Below are positions 9,089 to 17,796 of a stretch of 64,000 bases of DNA, piece by piece (the first letter of the stretch is position 1; every line of letters begins with the position of its first letter). The stretch lies in contig VFJY01000050.1 of assembly GCA_009885825.1 (NCBI GenBank), forward strand, positions 1 to 64,000, given 5' to 3'. Origin of the DNA: Rhodobiaceae bacterium (lineage in GTDB: Bacteria; Pseudomonadota; Alphaproteobacteria; Rhizobiales; Aestuariivirgaceae). Position numbers and translations under genes: made by a program. Below the pieces are notes generated by a model that was not told the DNA's origin, ran no database searches, and saw nothing but the letters and a program-made list of their open reading frames with translations.

Positions 9089-10278
9089 GACAGACTTGGC
9101 GTTGGTTTGGCCCGGATGATCTTGTGTTGCTGCCACATGTGCGACAGGCGGGTGCGGTTGGTATTGTTTCAGCGCTTCATCACATGAATCGCGGCCAGGC
9201 CTGGACTGATGACGAAGTGCAAAAGCGCAAAGCCCAGATTGACGCCCAGAGCCTGACATGGGATGTGGTTGAAAGCATTGCCGTGCCGGAAAACATCAAG
9301 ACCCGCTCAGGCAATTTCCGGGAATTGATCGACAACTACAAAGCCTCAATTCGCGCTATTGGCCGTGCGGGCATCAAAACCGCCTGCTACAATTTCATGG
9401 CGGTTACAGATTGGACGCGCACGGATCTTTTCTGGCCTTTGCCAAATGGCGGTTCGGCACTGCGTTTCGATATGGTGGATTTTTGCGCCTACGATGTTTT
9501 GATCCTCAAACGGCGCAATGCCGAAGCCGATCATCCAGCGGACAGAATTGCTGAGGCCAAAAAACGGTTGGCAATCTGGCCTGAAAGCAAGATTGCAGAA
9601 CTCGAACGCAACCTGATTGACTGGGTGCCAGCCCGCGAAACCGTTTATGACCGCGTCAGCTTCATAAAGCAGCTTGATGCCTATAAGGACATCAGCCTTG
9701 AAGGCATGCGCCAGAACCTTTTTGAATTTGTAGGAGAGATTGCACCTGTCGCCGAAGAGGCTGGCGTTCAACTCGCCATTCATCCGGATGATCCGCCATT
9801 TCCCCTGTTTGGCTTGCCGCGCGTCAATTCAAAAGCTGACGATACGCACAAGCTCCTCAAGGCGGTCGACATGCGCGCCAATGGTGTCACACTTTGCACG
9901 GGCTCCTATGGTGCCAATCCCAAGAACGATTTGGTCGCCATGGCCAAGGAATTCGCGCCTCGCACTCACTTCGCGCATTTGCGCAACACCACCCATGAGC
10001 TTGATGGCTCATTCTATGAGTCTGAACATCTCGATGGCGATACGGATATGGTGAGTGTGGTTGCGGCATTGCTGAGCGAGGAGGCACGGCGCATGGCTGA
10101 AGGGCGCGTGGACGCAGAGATCCCCATGCGGCCTGATCATGGTCATCTGATTGTCGATGACATTGGCAAGAAAGTGAATCCCGGATACTCTTGCATTGGT
10201 CGCCTCAAGGGTCTGGCGGAACTCCGCGGAGTAATGCGAACCGTTGCCCAATTCCGTGCCGGAAGTGTGAGAGTGTAA
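9085..10278 (+). CDS. uxuA: Mannonate dehydratase
   Basis: UxuA removes water from D-mannonate to give KDG, which KdgK (encoded divergently) phosphorylates. The 397-residue protein begins MRQTWRWFGPDDLV, a hallmark of the family, with the usual SALHHMNRGQAW stretch. A TIM-barrel metal site follows, in IHPDDPP and in a late RPDHGH motif. It uses a GTG start inside the uxuB stop (GTGA overlap). Length is typical. The pairing with UxuB makes the assignment firm. Confidence 0.93.
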   Translation: MRQTWRWFGPDDLVLLPHVRQAGAVGIVSALHHMNRGQAWTDDEVQKRKAQIDAQSLTWDVVESIAVPENIKTRSGNFRELIDNYKASIRAIGRAGIKTACYNFMAVTDWTRTDLFWPLPNGGSALRFDMVDFCAYDVLILKRRNAEADHPADRIAEAKKRLAIWPESKIAELERNLIDWVPARETVYDRVSFIKQLDAYKDISLEGMRQNLFEFVGEIAPVAEEAGVQLAIHPDDPPFPLFGLPRVNSKADDTHKLLKAVDMRANGVTLCTGSYGANPKNDLVAMAKEFAPRTHFAHLRNTTHELDGSFYESEHLDGDTDMVSVVAALLSEEARRMAEGRVDAEIPMRPDHGHLIVDDIGKKVNPGYSCIGRLKGLAELRGVMRTVAQFRAGSVRV

Positions 10279-10282
10279 ACTC

Positions 10283-11392
10283 ATGGCAAAGATCACACGC
10301 ATCGAAGCTTTGATGGTGGACTTGTTGCCGAAGGTGAAGCGCACGGATGCGATTCAGTCTTTCGTCAGCCAGGAAACACCCATCATCCGCATTTACGATG
10401 CCGATGGGGCAATTGGTACCGGTTACACCTACACGATTGGAACTGGTGGTCCGTCCATTATGATGCTGATCAAGCATACACTGGCACCGGCGTTGATCGG
10501 TCGTGAAGCGTCCGAGACTGAAAAGATCTGGCGTGACTTGCTGTTCCTCACCCATGCGACATCGGTGGGCGCCATGACGTCGCTCGCACTCGCCGCCATT
10601 GATACCGCCTTGTGGGATTTGAAATGCCGGAAGGCTGGCCAACCTTTGCACCTGATGGCAGGCGGCGCGCAGTCCCGCATCCCGCTTTACACCACCGAAG
10701 GCGGATGGCTTCACATCGAGACATCAGCCTTGGTGGATGACGCAGTGAAAGCAAAGGAACTGGGTTTCGGCGGTGCCAAGGTAAAAATCGGACGACCGCA
10801 TGTGTCAGAAGATGTGGCCCGTCTCGAAGCCGTGCGCAGGGCGGTTGGTCCGGCATTTGAAATCATGACAGACGCCAATCAGCGCTTCACCGTTGATGAA
10901 GCCATTCGCCGCGCACGCTGCCTGACGCCCATTGATATTGCCTGGCTTGAAGAACCGCTCACTGCCGATGATCTTTCCGGGCATGTTCGATTGTCGCAAA
11001 GTACGACATTGCCGGTCGCTGTTGGTGAAAGCCTCTACAGTCATTTGCATTTCCGCGAGTACTTGCAACAGGGTGCCTGCTCTATCGTTCAAGTTGATGT
11101 GGCGCGGATTGGCGGCATCACGCCTTGGCTGAAGGTGGCGCATCTGGCGGAATGCTTCAACGTTCCCGTTTGCCCTCACTTTCTGATGGAGCTTCATGTT
11201 TCATTGTGTACGTCCGTGCCGAATGCACGTTGGGTTGAATACATCCCTCAACTGGATTCTCTCACAGAAAAACCCATGCGGATTGAAAACGGCCACGCCA
11301 TCCCCTCGGATGACCCAGGCCTGGGTATCGCTTGGGACATCAACGCCGTTAAACGGGCAACCGTCGAAGGCTCGGCTTTCGTCACAGAATGA
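10283..11392 (+). CDS. Enolase-superfamily acid-sugar dehydratase (mandelate racemase subgroup)
   Basis: The 369-residue protein keeps the full mandelate-racemase catalytic set: K166-x-K168 (AKVKIG), metal ligands D197 (TDANQ), E223 (WLEEP) and E249 (VGES), and the Asp272-His299 dyad (VDVARIGG, CPHF). It should therefore abstract a proton next to a carboxylate and dehydrate an aldonate or aldarate. Known relatives act on galactarate, talarate, gluconate or fuconate; which applies here is not visible. Position between uxuA and an idonate-type dehydrogenase suggests a second sugar acid feeding the KDG pool, or an epimerisation step. The stop overlaps the next start. Confidence 0.82.
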   Translation: MAKITRIEALMVDLLPKVKRTDAIQSFVSQETPIIRIYDADGAIGTGYTYTIGTGGPSIMMLIKHTLAPALIGREASETEKIWRDLLFLTHATSVGAMTSLALAAIDTALWDLKCRKAGQPLHLMAGGAQSRIPLYTTEGGWLHIETSALVDDAVKAKELGFGGAKVKIGRPHVSEDVARLEAVRRAVGPAFEIMTDANQRFTVDEAIRRARCLTPIDIAWLEEPLTADDLSGHVRLSQSTTLPVAVGESLYSHLHFREYLQQGACSIVQVDVARIGGITPWLKVAHLAECFNVPVCPHFLMELHVSLCTSVPNARWVEYIPQLDSLTEKPMRIENGHAIPSDDPGLGIAWDINAVKRATVEGSAFVTE

Positions 11393-12459
11393 CAACTATG
11401 CACAAAATGGAATCCAAACCCAAAATGAAAGCATTCTTGCTTTATGGTGCGAAGGACTTGCGGGCTCACGACATGGATTTGCCTGTTGCATCGCCGGGAC
11501 ATATCATGCTCCGCGTGAAGCGCGCCGGAATCTGCGGGTCCGACATGCATTACTATTCCCATGGCAAGATTGGCAGCTTTGTTCCAAAGCGTCCCTTCGT
11601 GCTGGGTCATGAGTTTGCAGGCGAAATTGTCAGTGTTGGCGATGGGGTCAGCCCTTCAATGATCGGGCAACGAGCGACCGTTGATCCATCCATTCCCTGC
11701 GGGAAATGCAAGTTTTGCCGTGGTGGCCGCTATAATCTTTGCCGCGACATGCGATTCTATGGTTCCGCCAGTTGCGACCCTCATATTGACGGTGGTTTTG
11801 CTGAATATACGATTGCGCCCGCCAAGAATTGTTTCGTCATTCCGGATAGCATGGGTTGGGGCGAAGCTGCGATGATTGAACCGCTTTCCGTTGTTGTTCA
11901 TGCAGCGCGTCGCGCAGGTGATATTGCCAGCCGCCGCATACTCGTCACAGGCGGCGGAGCCATCGGCCAACTCATGGCACTGGTGGCCCGAGCCTTTGGC
12001 GCTTCGCAGATTGTGATGAGCGACATTGCCGAATACCCCCGTGAACTGGCTATTAAACTGGGAGCGGACGCCGCTCTCAACGCTTTAGACGTTGATTTCG
12101 AAGCACAAGCCTCGGCCCTGTCGCAAGGTGGTTTCGACTATGTGTTTGAGGCATCAGGCAGTGCGCTAGCTTTGTCACAAGCAATCGCGTCAGCCGAACG
12201 GGGCGCCACTATTGTTCAAGTTGGTACTTTGCCCACACCTGTCACCGCACCGCTCAATTCCATCATGGCCAAAGAGTTGAACTTCATTGGCTCCTTCCGC
12301 TTTGCCAATGTCTTCGCAACCGCACTGGACCTCGCCATTTCCCGGAGGATCAATCTTTCAGCATTGATCAGCGCCGTACTTCCATTGTCTGAGATGCAAA
12401 AAGCCATGGACCTCGCCGTTGGCAAAGACGAGGTGGTAAAGATTCAAATCGAACCCTGA
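11389..12459 (+). CDS. Zinc-dependent dehydrogenase, L-idonate/L-gulonate 5-dehydrogenase type
   Basis: A 356-residue medium-chain dehydrogenase with catalytic zinc residues in AGICGSDMHYY and GHEFAGE, and a structural zinc lobe CGKCKFCRGGRYNLC. The nucleotide-binding site is TGGGAIGQ. It resembles IdnD and RspB. IdnD oxidises L-idonate to 5-ketogluconate. RspB oxidises L-gulonate to D-fructuronate, which UxuB and UxuA could carry on to KDG. The latter fits this operon best, but that is inference. The ATG at 11389 overlaps the upstream stop; a later Met (MKAFLLYG) is an alternative start. It is the last gene of the operon. Confidence 0.8.
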   Translation: MTTMHKMESKPKMKAFLLYGAKDLRAHDMDLPVASPGHIMLRVKRAGICGSDMHYYSHGKIGSFVPKRPFVLGHEFAGEIVSVGDGVSPSMIGQRATVDPSIPCGKCKFCRGGRYNLCRDMRFYGSASCDPHIDGGFAEYTIAPAKNCFVIPDSMGWGEAAMIEPLSVVVHAARRAGDIASRRILVTGGGAIGQLMALVARAFGASQIVMSDIAEYPRELAIKLGADAALNALDVDFEAQASALSQGGFDYVFEASGSALALSQAIASAERGATIVQVGTLPTPVTAPLNSIMAKELNFIGSFRFANVFATALDLAISRRINLSALISAVLPLSEMQKAMDLAVGKDEVVKIQIEP

Positions 12460-12484
12460 GGCCGGTGGGGGCGCCAAACGCCAG

Positions 12485-12826
12485 CTACGGGCTGAAGAAA
12501 ATCCTCTCCATGACAGTCCAGCTCTTGTGGTTCTCGAGCGGCATTTGCGTGGCATCCGTCTGTTTCAGCCAAGCGATGTTTCTTGGTTCTTTGGCAAGCT
12601 TGGCCATGTCGGCTTCGTAGTCATTGCCGTGATATTCATGGTAGGCGAACTCGTAGAACTTCCCGTCTGGCATCTTCTGCAGGAAGATGTTGAAGTTGCG
12701 AATGTTGTAGGACTGCAAGAGATCGCGCACGCCGGGTCCGTCGTGCAATGCGCGATAAGCTTCTATACAGTCTTCCTTGATCCCAATCACCAAACCTATC
12801 CGACGAATGCCAAGGTCATTTTTCAT
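12485..12826 (-). CDS. L-rhamnose/L-fucose mutarotase family protein
   Basis: A 113-residue protein of the RhaM/DUF718 fold, with AYRALHDGPGV carrying the expected histidine, an I-x-NF-x-IFL strand, and a DADMAKLAKEP-like segment (EADMAKLAKEP) before W and TDATQMPL. Such enzymes interconvert alpha and beta anomers of 6-deoxyhexoses. It follows the lactonase gene by five bases on the same strand, so both probably serve L-fucose or a similar sugar. It converges on the dehydrogenase gene with only 25 bases between. Confidence 0.75.
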   Translation of the reverse strand: MKNDLGIRRIGLVIGIKEDCIEAYRALHDGPGVRDLLQSYNIRNFNIFLQKMPDGKFYEFAYHEYHGNDYEADMAKLAKEPRNIAWLKQTDATQMPLENHKSWTVMERIFFSP

Positions 12827-12831
12827 GTCTG

Positions 12832-13671
12832 TTACTCCTTGATCCCATAAAAGTGAGCACAGTTTCCGCCCATAAATGCCTCCTGCTCAGATTTGGAAAG
12901 CCTCTGGGACCACCGCTCGAACAGTCCCATGGTTGTCACATAATCTGCGGCACAGGTGGACACAGGCCAGTCCGAGCCGACCATAATGCGACTAGCCCCA
13001 AACGCTTCGAGCGCAACATTCAGAAAAGGTGTGATTTCAGCGTCCGTCCAGGCCTGCCAATCCGCCTGCGTGACGACTGACGACAGCTTGCAATACACAT
13101 TGGGGCGAAGTGCCAAATCCGCAATCAGACCGCGCCAGGGCTCCATCACATGATTTCGAATATCTGGCTTTGCGATGTGATCGACAACGAACATTTGGTT
13201 TGGCAAACGGTCTACGAGTTGAATGGCTGCCGGCAAATTGGGTGGCTTCAGCAAAAGGTCATAGGTCAACCCGAAATTTGCCAGCTTGGACACGCCATTG
13301 AGATGTGCACGTGACATCGCAAAGTCCGGGTCTGGTCGGTCATGGATGAGCATGCGCAAGCCTTTGAGATTGGCTCGATCGACGTAGTGCTCAAGATCGT
13401 GCTCAATGTCCGCAGCACAGAGATCAAGCCACCCGACGACGCCCTTGATTTCGGTATGCGCTGCTGCAAGGTCCAGGAGGTAGTCGGTTTCATTTCGCAT
13501 CTCCCGCGCTTGAACAGCAATCGTTCCGGAGAAACCCGCGCGTTTCAAATGTGGTCGCAAGGCATCAACGCCAAAGTCCCGACCGAGTACTGCGTACTCC
13601 CCCGTCATCCACACATAATCATTCTCATTGCCGGTGAATGTCCAAAAGTGCTGATGTGAGTCGATCCTCAT
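12832..13671 (-). CDS. Amidohydrolase-family lactonase, L-fuconolactonase-like
   Basis: The 279-residue protein belongs to the amidohydrolase-2 group (COG3618) that hydrolyses sugar lactones. It shows the metal motif DSHQHFW at the N-terminus, HIAKP in the middle and GSDWPV near the C-terminus. L-fucono-1,5-lactonase is the best-known relative; rhamnonolactonase is an alternative. I chose the ATG at 13671, which puts the HxH motif at residues 5-7 as in the family; the open frame continues 14 codons upstream. No fucose dehydrogenase, fuconate dehydratase of the long type, or aldolase lies in this unit. Confidence 0.8.
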   Translation of the reverse strand: MRIDSHQHFWTFTGNENDYVWMTGEYAVLGRDFGVDALRPHLKRAGFSGTIAVQAREMRNETDYLLDLAAAHTEIKGVVGWLDLCAADIEHDLEHYVDRANLKGLRMLIHDRPDPDFAMSRAHLNGVSKLANFGLTYDLLLKPPNLPAAIQLVDRLPNQMFVVDHIAKPDIRNHVMEPWRGLIADLALRPNVYCKLSSVVTQADWQAWTDAEITPFLNVALEAFGASRIMVGSDWPVSTCAADYVTTMGLFERWSQRLSKSEQEAFMGGNCAHFYGIKE

Positions 13672-13979
13672 TGCAACCAATTCTTTTTGCAGACGGAAAC
13701 TAAAATCTCCCAAACTAATTTGACCAATTGTCGGTCGAGTGGTTTTTCAAACCATTTTAAAGAGCGCTTGAGCGATTTGTGATTGGAAGTGCTGAACATT
13801 GTGGTGGGAATATTTGGGTTCTGACTCGAGTATTGGAAAGCGATACCAAGAGAAGGACACACTAGCGCAATATCCCGCGGACTTCATCGCCGCTTATGTC
13901 GTCGGGAAGCGCTTTATCATTCACCAGAATTCTATATCATGCGGTTCACCCTAAACCCATTCAGCCATATGCCTCGACC
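13672..13979. other. Intergenic region between lactonase and enolase-like gene
   Basis: This 308-base stretch is more AT-rich than its surroundings and holds no convincing gene. It is the promoter region for the lactonase-mutarotase unit and lies downstream of the enolase-like gene. An inverted repeat GACC-N7-GGTC at 13722-13736 is a possible operator about 50 bases upstream of the lactonase start. I see no clear terminator for the enolase-like gene. Confidence 0.5.
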
Positions 13980-15143
13980 TCACAACTCAAGATCGATAGT
14001 CCTCTCTGCTAAGCCGCGAAGCATTTCATCGTCAATTTCGACCCCAAGTCCAGGTGCTTTACTAAGCGTGGCCCGTCCGTTTTGCATTTCGGGTCCGCCA
14101 GTCACCAGCCCATTCGGCATGACTTGGTATTCGCCAGTGTCGACTGGGTATGGGTCATGCAGGGCGGCTGCCAGGTGAAAGAGCGCCGCCGCTCCAATTC
14201 CGGTATATGATGAAATGGCGGGGCTAATCCCGATCGCAGCGGCCTCGCAGATATCGGCAACTCGCATCGCACTGTTCAGGCCTCCAACACGTTCGAGGCT
14301 GAGACCGATACGATCTGCGGCGCCAAGACGTTCGATTTGCATCATGGCCTCGGCTGATACGACAGACTCGGTGAGAACAATGGGCACCGGCAGCTTCTCG
14401 CGCAGGGCGGCATGCCCCAAGAGATCGAATTTGTTGAGGGGTTGTTGGAGGGCAAGGTTTGCGTAGAAGCGTTTTGAGAGGACTTTCTCGAACAATCTAC
14501 TCACCAGAGCTGGATTTCCAAGTGACTGATTTGCGTCAGCGTCAATGGAAATCTCTGCTCCGACGGCTTCCAATGCTCCGAGCAGGCGCTGGCACTTCTC
14601 TTCCAACTGAGCGATGGACGGAGCAGGCGGAAGCACTTCGCTGCCAATCCCAATCTTGAGTCCCCGGTACCCCAGTTCAACTCGCTCGCGAGTGGCGAAA
14701 GCAATCTCTTTCGCCGTCGTGCCAGAAATTTGCGCCACGACCTCCATTTCCGTGCGATAGGCACCACCGAGAATTTCATGGACGGGGCAACCGCGTGCCT
14801 TACCGATGAGATCATGCACCGCCATATCGATGGCAGCCCTTGCCGCCTGACACCCAGGCGGATGCTGACCGTTCGCCCGGTCCATGATCTGATGCAGTGC
14901 ATTGATGTTCAAGGCATCCGCCCCGACGATGGCTGCCTCGTATGCTTTCAACCAGTTGAAGAGACCTGCAAGCGTACGGTTGTCTTGCGCTGGGATGGCC
15001 GCAGCCTCACCGAGGCCTGAGATCCCTGACGCTGTTCGGACGCGGACAATGATCGTCTTTATTGGCAAACCGTTCGCCTTGACGGACCCAGCATCGGCTC
15101 GGGGCAAGGAAATTGGAAAACGTTGGATGTCAACAATCTTCAT
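13980..15143 (-). CDS. Enolase-superfamily protein lacking canonical catalytic residues
   Basis: This 387-residue protein is clearly paralogous to the one at 16447-17661 (shared stretches such as PGCQAARAAIDMAVHDLIGKARGCPVHE in pattern, and late GLGVEID). Aligning the two shows the catalytic set has been lost. The KxK pair is K163-I-G165, the second metal ligand Glu is Q233 (ALQQP instead of IEQP), the third ligand Asp is T258 (TES instead of DES), and the second-side Lys is S282 (LSLERVGG instead of LKPNRVGG). Only the first ligand region DADAN (201-205) remains. The frame is intact and full-length, so it is not a decayed gene. It follows the LacI gene by 15 bases and is likely co-expressed with it. 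It may have other chemistry or a binding or regulatory role. Confidence 0.8.
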   Translation of the reverse strand: MKIVDIQRFPISLPRADAGSVKANGLPIKTIIVRVRTASGISGLGEAAAIPAQDNRTLAGLFNWLKAYEAAIVGADALNINALHQIMDRANGQHPPGCQAARAAIDMAVHDLIGKARGCPVHEILGGAYRTEMEVVAQISGTTAKEIAFATRERVELGYRGLKIGIGSEVLPPAPSIAQLEEKCQRLLGALEAVGAEISIDADANQSLGNPALVSRLFEKVLSKRFYANLALQQPLNKFDLLGHAALREKLPVPIVLTESVVSAEAMMQIERLGAADRIGLSLERVGGLNSAMRVADICEAAAIGISPAISSYTGIGAAALFHLAAALHDPYPVDTGEYQVMPNGLVTGGPEMQNGRATLSKAPGLGVEIDDEMLRGLAERTIDLEL

Positions 15144-15158
15144 GGTGATGATTGCCCC

Positions 15159-16253
15159 CTACCCTTCTGCGAATTGCTTGCGGTTTGTGACCGCATGCTT
15201 TCCGGACAGAGTGATCGCGACGCTTCGGCGTGGCTGCGCGCAGGATTCACGAACGATCAGCTCGGTGCGCAGTAGAATTTCAGGAAATTGGCGCAATGCC
15301 GCTAGCGGGCCATCGATGGCTGCAATTAGAGTGTCACTGGCCAGTCGACCCATGTAGAAGCGTTGCTCGCGGAGCGTTGTAACTGCGGGCGAAAAAAAAC
15401 TTGCCCAAGCTGGATCGTCAAAGCCAACGACACTCAGTTCCTCCGGAATGCTGACGCCATAGTCCTTGAGGCAACGCAATGCAGCGCCGGTCATCATTTC
15501 GCTGCTAACAAGAATGGCAGTCGGCGGCTTCGGCATCGTAATCAGCCGCTCAGTTGCCTCGTAGGCCAGTGCTGGAGCGTAGTTTCCATAGGCCACTAGA
15601 TCTTCATGGAAAGGCAACCCAACTTGTGCCAGGCCTGCTTTGTATCCGTTAAGCCGACTGCTCCCGGTCTCCAGTTCTTGCAGACCAGCAACGATGCCAA
15701 TGCGTTTATGGCCAAGGGACCCGAGATAGACCACAGCATCCAACGCAGCTTGTTGATCATCCGATCGGATGTTCGTGATGTCTGCATCGTCAATTCTGCA
15801 ATTGACGAGAACCATCGGAAAACCAGATTGTGCAACCTTGGCAATGACCGGAAAGTTTTCGGCGAGCGGCGATACGATAATGCCGTCAACACCACGCTCA
15901 CGCAGATCCTTCAAATACTCCCTTTCAAGCTGCGCATCATCAGCGGTGTTGCAGAGAATAACATGGTAGCCAGCTTGGCGCGCGGCTTCTTCCACGCCTT
16001 GCACAAAAACAGTCCAGTGGTAGCTGGCAATTTCGTTGATCATCACTCCAATCGCGCGAGTCCGCCTGAGCCGCAAGGAGCGAGCCACTCCATTGACGCG
16101 ATAATCGAGCGCCTTAGCAGCTTTCATAACTGACTTGCTCGTGTTCTCACTGTATGAGCCATAGCCCCCGAGCACACGGCTGGCCATTCCGACCGACACA
16201 TTGGCGGCTGCCGCGACATCCTTGAGCGTAATTGATTTCTTGTGCTTTGCCAT
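15159..16253 (-). CDS. LacI family transcriptional regulator
   Basis: The 364-residue protein has the LacI helix-turn-helix at residues 8-30 (TLKDVAAAANVSVGMASRVL) and a hinge with SLRLRRTRAIGVM. A periplasmic-binding-protein-like sensor domain follows, with SVVGFDDPAWASFFSPAVTTLR near residue 290. It is transcribed with the downstream enolase-like gene and is divergent from the enolase-importer operon, with a CG-centred palindrome in the gap. It is therefore the probable repressor of this second sugar-acid island, released by a substrate or intermediate that cannot be named from sequence. Confidence 0.9.
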   Translation of the reverse strand: MAKHKKSITLKDVAAAANVSVGMASRVLGGYGSYSENTSKSVMKAAKALDYRVNGVARSLRLRRTRAIGVMINEIASYHWTVFVQGVEEAARQAGYHVILCNTADDAQLEREYLKDLRERGVDGIIVSPLAENFPVIAKVAQSGFPMVLVNCRIDDADITNIRSDDQQAALDAVVYLGSLGHKRIGIVAGLQELETGSSRLNGYKAGLAQVGLPFHEDLVAYGNYAPALAYEATERLITMPKPPTAILVSSEMMTGAALRCLKDYGVSIPEELSVVGFDDPAWASFFSPAVTTLREQRFYMGRLASDTLIAAIDGPLAALRQFPEILLRTELIVRESCAQPRRSVAITLSGKHAVTNRKQFAEG

Positions 16254-16358
16254 TCGTGGCCAATCGGCTGGATTGATAGGATGCCCAGATTCTTCGGTTG
16301 GAAATAGGGCGCGTATTTGGGCCTGAAGACTTAATGTTTGAAATCAACGACGTCAACG

Positions 16359-16370
16359 TATATCGATATA
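16359..16370. promoter_or_regulatory. Candidate LacI-type operator
   Basis: TATATCGATATA is a perfect 12-base palindrome with the central CG typical of LacI-family operators. It lies in the 193-base gap between the divergent LacI gene and enolase operon, 76 bases upstream of the enolase start. Its half-site resembles the palindrome at 17765-17778, which supports one regulator for both. Confidence 0.6.
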
Positions 16371-16446
16371 TTTGTTTTTGGCGTATCGTCGGCTTGCTGT
16401 GGCGTTGCGGCGAACAGAACAGGATTGACGAAAGAAGGCAGAATAA

Positions 16447-17661
16447 ATGAAGATCACGGCTATCGAGTTTCTCCCTTTGCGGCTGACAATTGACCTGCCC
16501 AGCTCGCCTCTGGGAACTGACTCTTCAACCAGGGAGCAGAAGGATGCGACCGCCGAAGTCCTCGCGGCGCAACGATATGCTCCGCCTGAAACAGTGTTCG
16601 TCCGGATCAAAACCGACGCCGGTATTGAAGGTCTTGGTGACGGCGCCACCCTTCCTCACTACTTTGGCCACGGCATCGGGAGCATGCTAGATTGGCTCTC
16701 GCGGTTCCGCATGGTCTTGATCGGCTGCAATCCACTCAACATAGCAGGCATCCATCGCGAGATGGAAGCGGTGGCCAGCATTGGCGTTCCGGGTTGTCGA
16801 CCCGCCCAGGCGGCAATCGACATGGCCATTTACGATCTCGTCGGCAAAGTCCACGGGTGCCCGGTTTACGAGCTGCTCGGCGGCGCAATGCGAACTGAAC
16901 TCGAGTTGCAGACTCAGATGCATGGACACTCGGTCGAACAGCTTTTAGGTGTTTGCGAGCACTACATTGCCAAAGGCTTCACCGGTTTGAAACTGAAAAT
17001 TGGCGGAAAGATCCGGCGGGAAGGTTTTTCAAAAGCCGCAGTCGATGAGGAAACCGATAAAATCGTTGGTGTTGCTGGCCGTTTGCCAGGCACAATCCAG
17101 GTCGATGTCGACGCCAATCAGGCGCTCGGCAACCCCAAGATTGCTATTGGTATGTTTGAACGTGTTCTTCGCGAGGCGTTTCATCCTAACCTGTCAATTG
17201 AACAGCCGTTGCACCACCTTGATCTTGTCGGTCATGCGCTCATCCGCAAGATGCTGCCCTTCCCCATGATCCTCGACGAGTCTGTGACATCTCCAGTCGC
17301 GATGATGCAAATTGTCCGCATGAATGCTGCAGACCGGATTGTGCTCAAGCCAAACCGCGTTGGCGGGCTTTGGCCGGCGCGGAAGATCATCAGCATCTGC
17401 GAAGCCAATGGCATCGGCATCAGCCTGGACACCATGCCTTTCACGCTTCTGGGCGACACCATGCTCTGCCATCTCGGTGCAACCATCAAGACGCACTACC
17501 CGCTCGATGGTGAAGGCCACACGTTCTTTTCCAAGACGCCCTTTGTCGGCGGCATCAAGCTCCACCACGGCCGTGCCCAGCTTCCAAATGGACCCGGCTT
17601 TGCAGTCGAGGTGGATGAAGACCAGCTCTCAAAGATGATTGCGAGCAGCGAAGCTGCCTGA
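16447..17661 (+). CDS. Enolase-superfamily dehydratase/cycloisomerase (muconate lactonizing subgroup)
   Basis: A 404-residue protein with an intact muconate-lactonizing-type active site: K182-x-K184 (GLKLKIGG), metal ligands D222 (VDVDAN), E252 (IEQP) and D277 (LDES), and the opposite-face base K301 (LKPNRVGG). This should catalyse a proton-abstraction reaction on a carboxylate substrate, such as dehydration, cycloisomerisation or epimerisation of a sugar acid. It leads the operon that continues with an oligopeptide-type importer and a DapA-family enzyme, so it probably acts on the imported compound or a product. An insertion near residues 20-40 makes it longer than most relatives. The substrate is unknown. 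Confidence 0.83.
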   Translation: MKITAIEFLPLRLTIDLPSSPLGTDSSTREQKDATAEVLAAQRYAPPETVFVRIKTDAGIEGLGDGATLPHYFGHGIGSMLDWLSRFRMVLIGCNPLNIAGIHREMEAVASIGVPGCRPAQAAIDMAIYDLVGKVHGCPVYELLGGAMRTELELQTQMHGHSVEQLLGVCEHYIAKGFTGLKLKIGGKIRREGFSKAAVDEETDKIVGVAGRLPGTIQVDVDANQALGNPKIAIGMFERVLREAFHPNLSIEQPLHHLDLVGHALIRKMLPFPMILDESVTSPVAMMQIVRMNAADRIVLKPNRVGGLWPARKIISICEANGIGISLDTMPFTLLGDTMLCHLGATIKTHYPLDGEGHTFFSKTPFVGGIKLHHGRAQLPNGPGFAVEVDEDQLSKMIASSEAA

Positions 17662-17764
17662 TCTCTCGGCGACCGACAAGAACGCCTGATCTGCCACCAG
17701 ATACTGCGATCCGAAACCCCGCCCTTGCGCCGCCGCCGATATTTGGATAAAGGTTAATCACGAA

Positions 17765-17778
17765 GTATAACGTTACAC
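17765..17778. promoter_or_regulatory. Second candidate LacI-type operator
   Basis: GTATAACGTTACAC is a CG-centred palindrome with one mismatched pair (half-sites GTATAAC and GTTACAC), 18 bases upstream of the binding-protein start. It shares the GTATA half-site edge with the palindrome at 16359. It suggests that the importer genes have their own promoter under the same LacI regulator, or an internal control point. Confidence 0.55.
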
Positions 17779-17796
17779 ACAACAGGGAGGAAGAAT

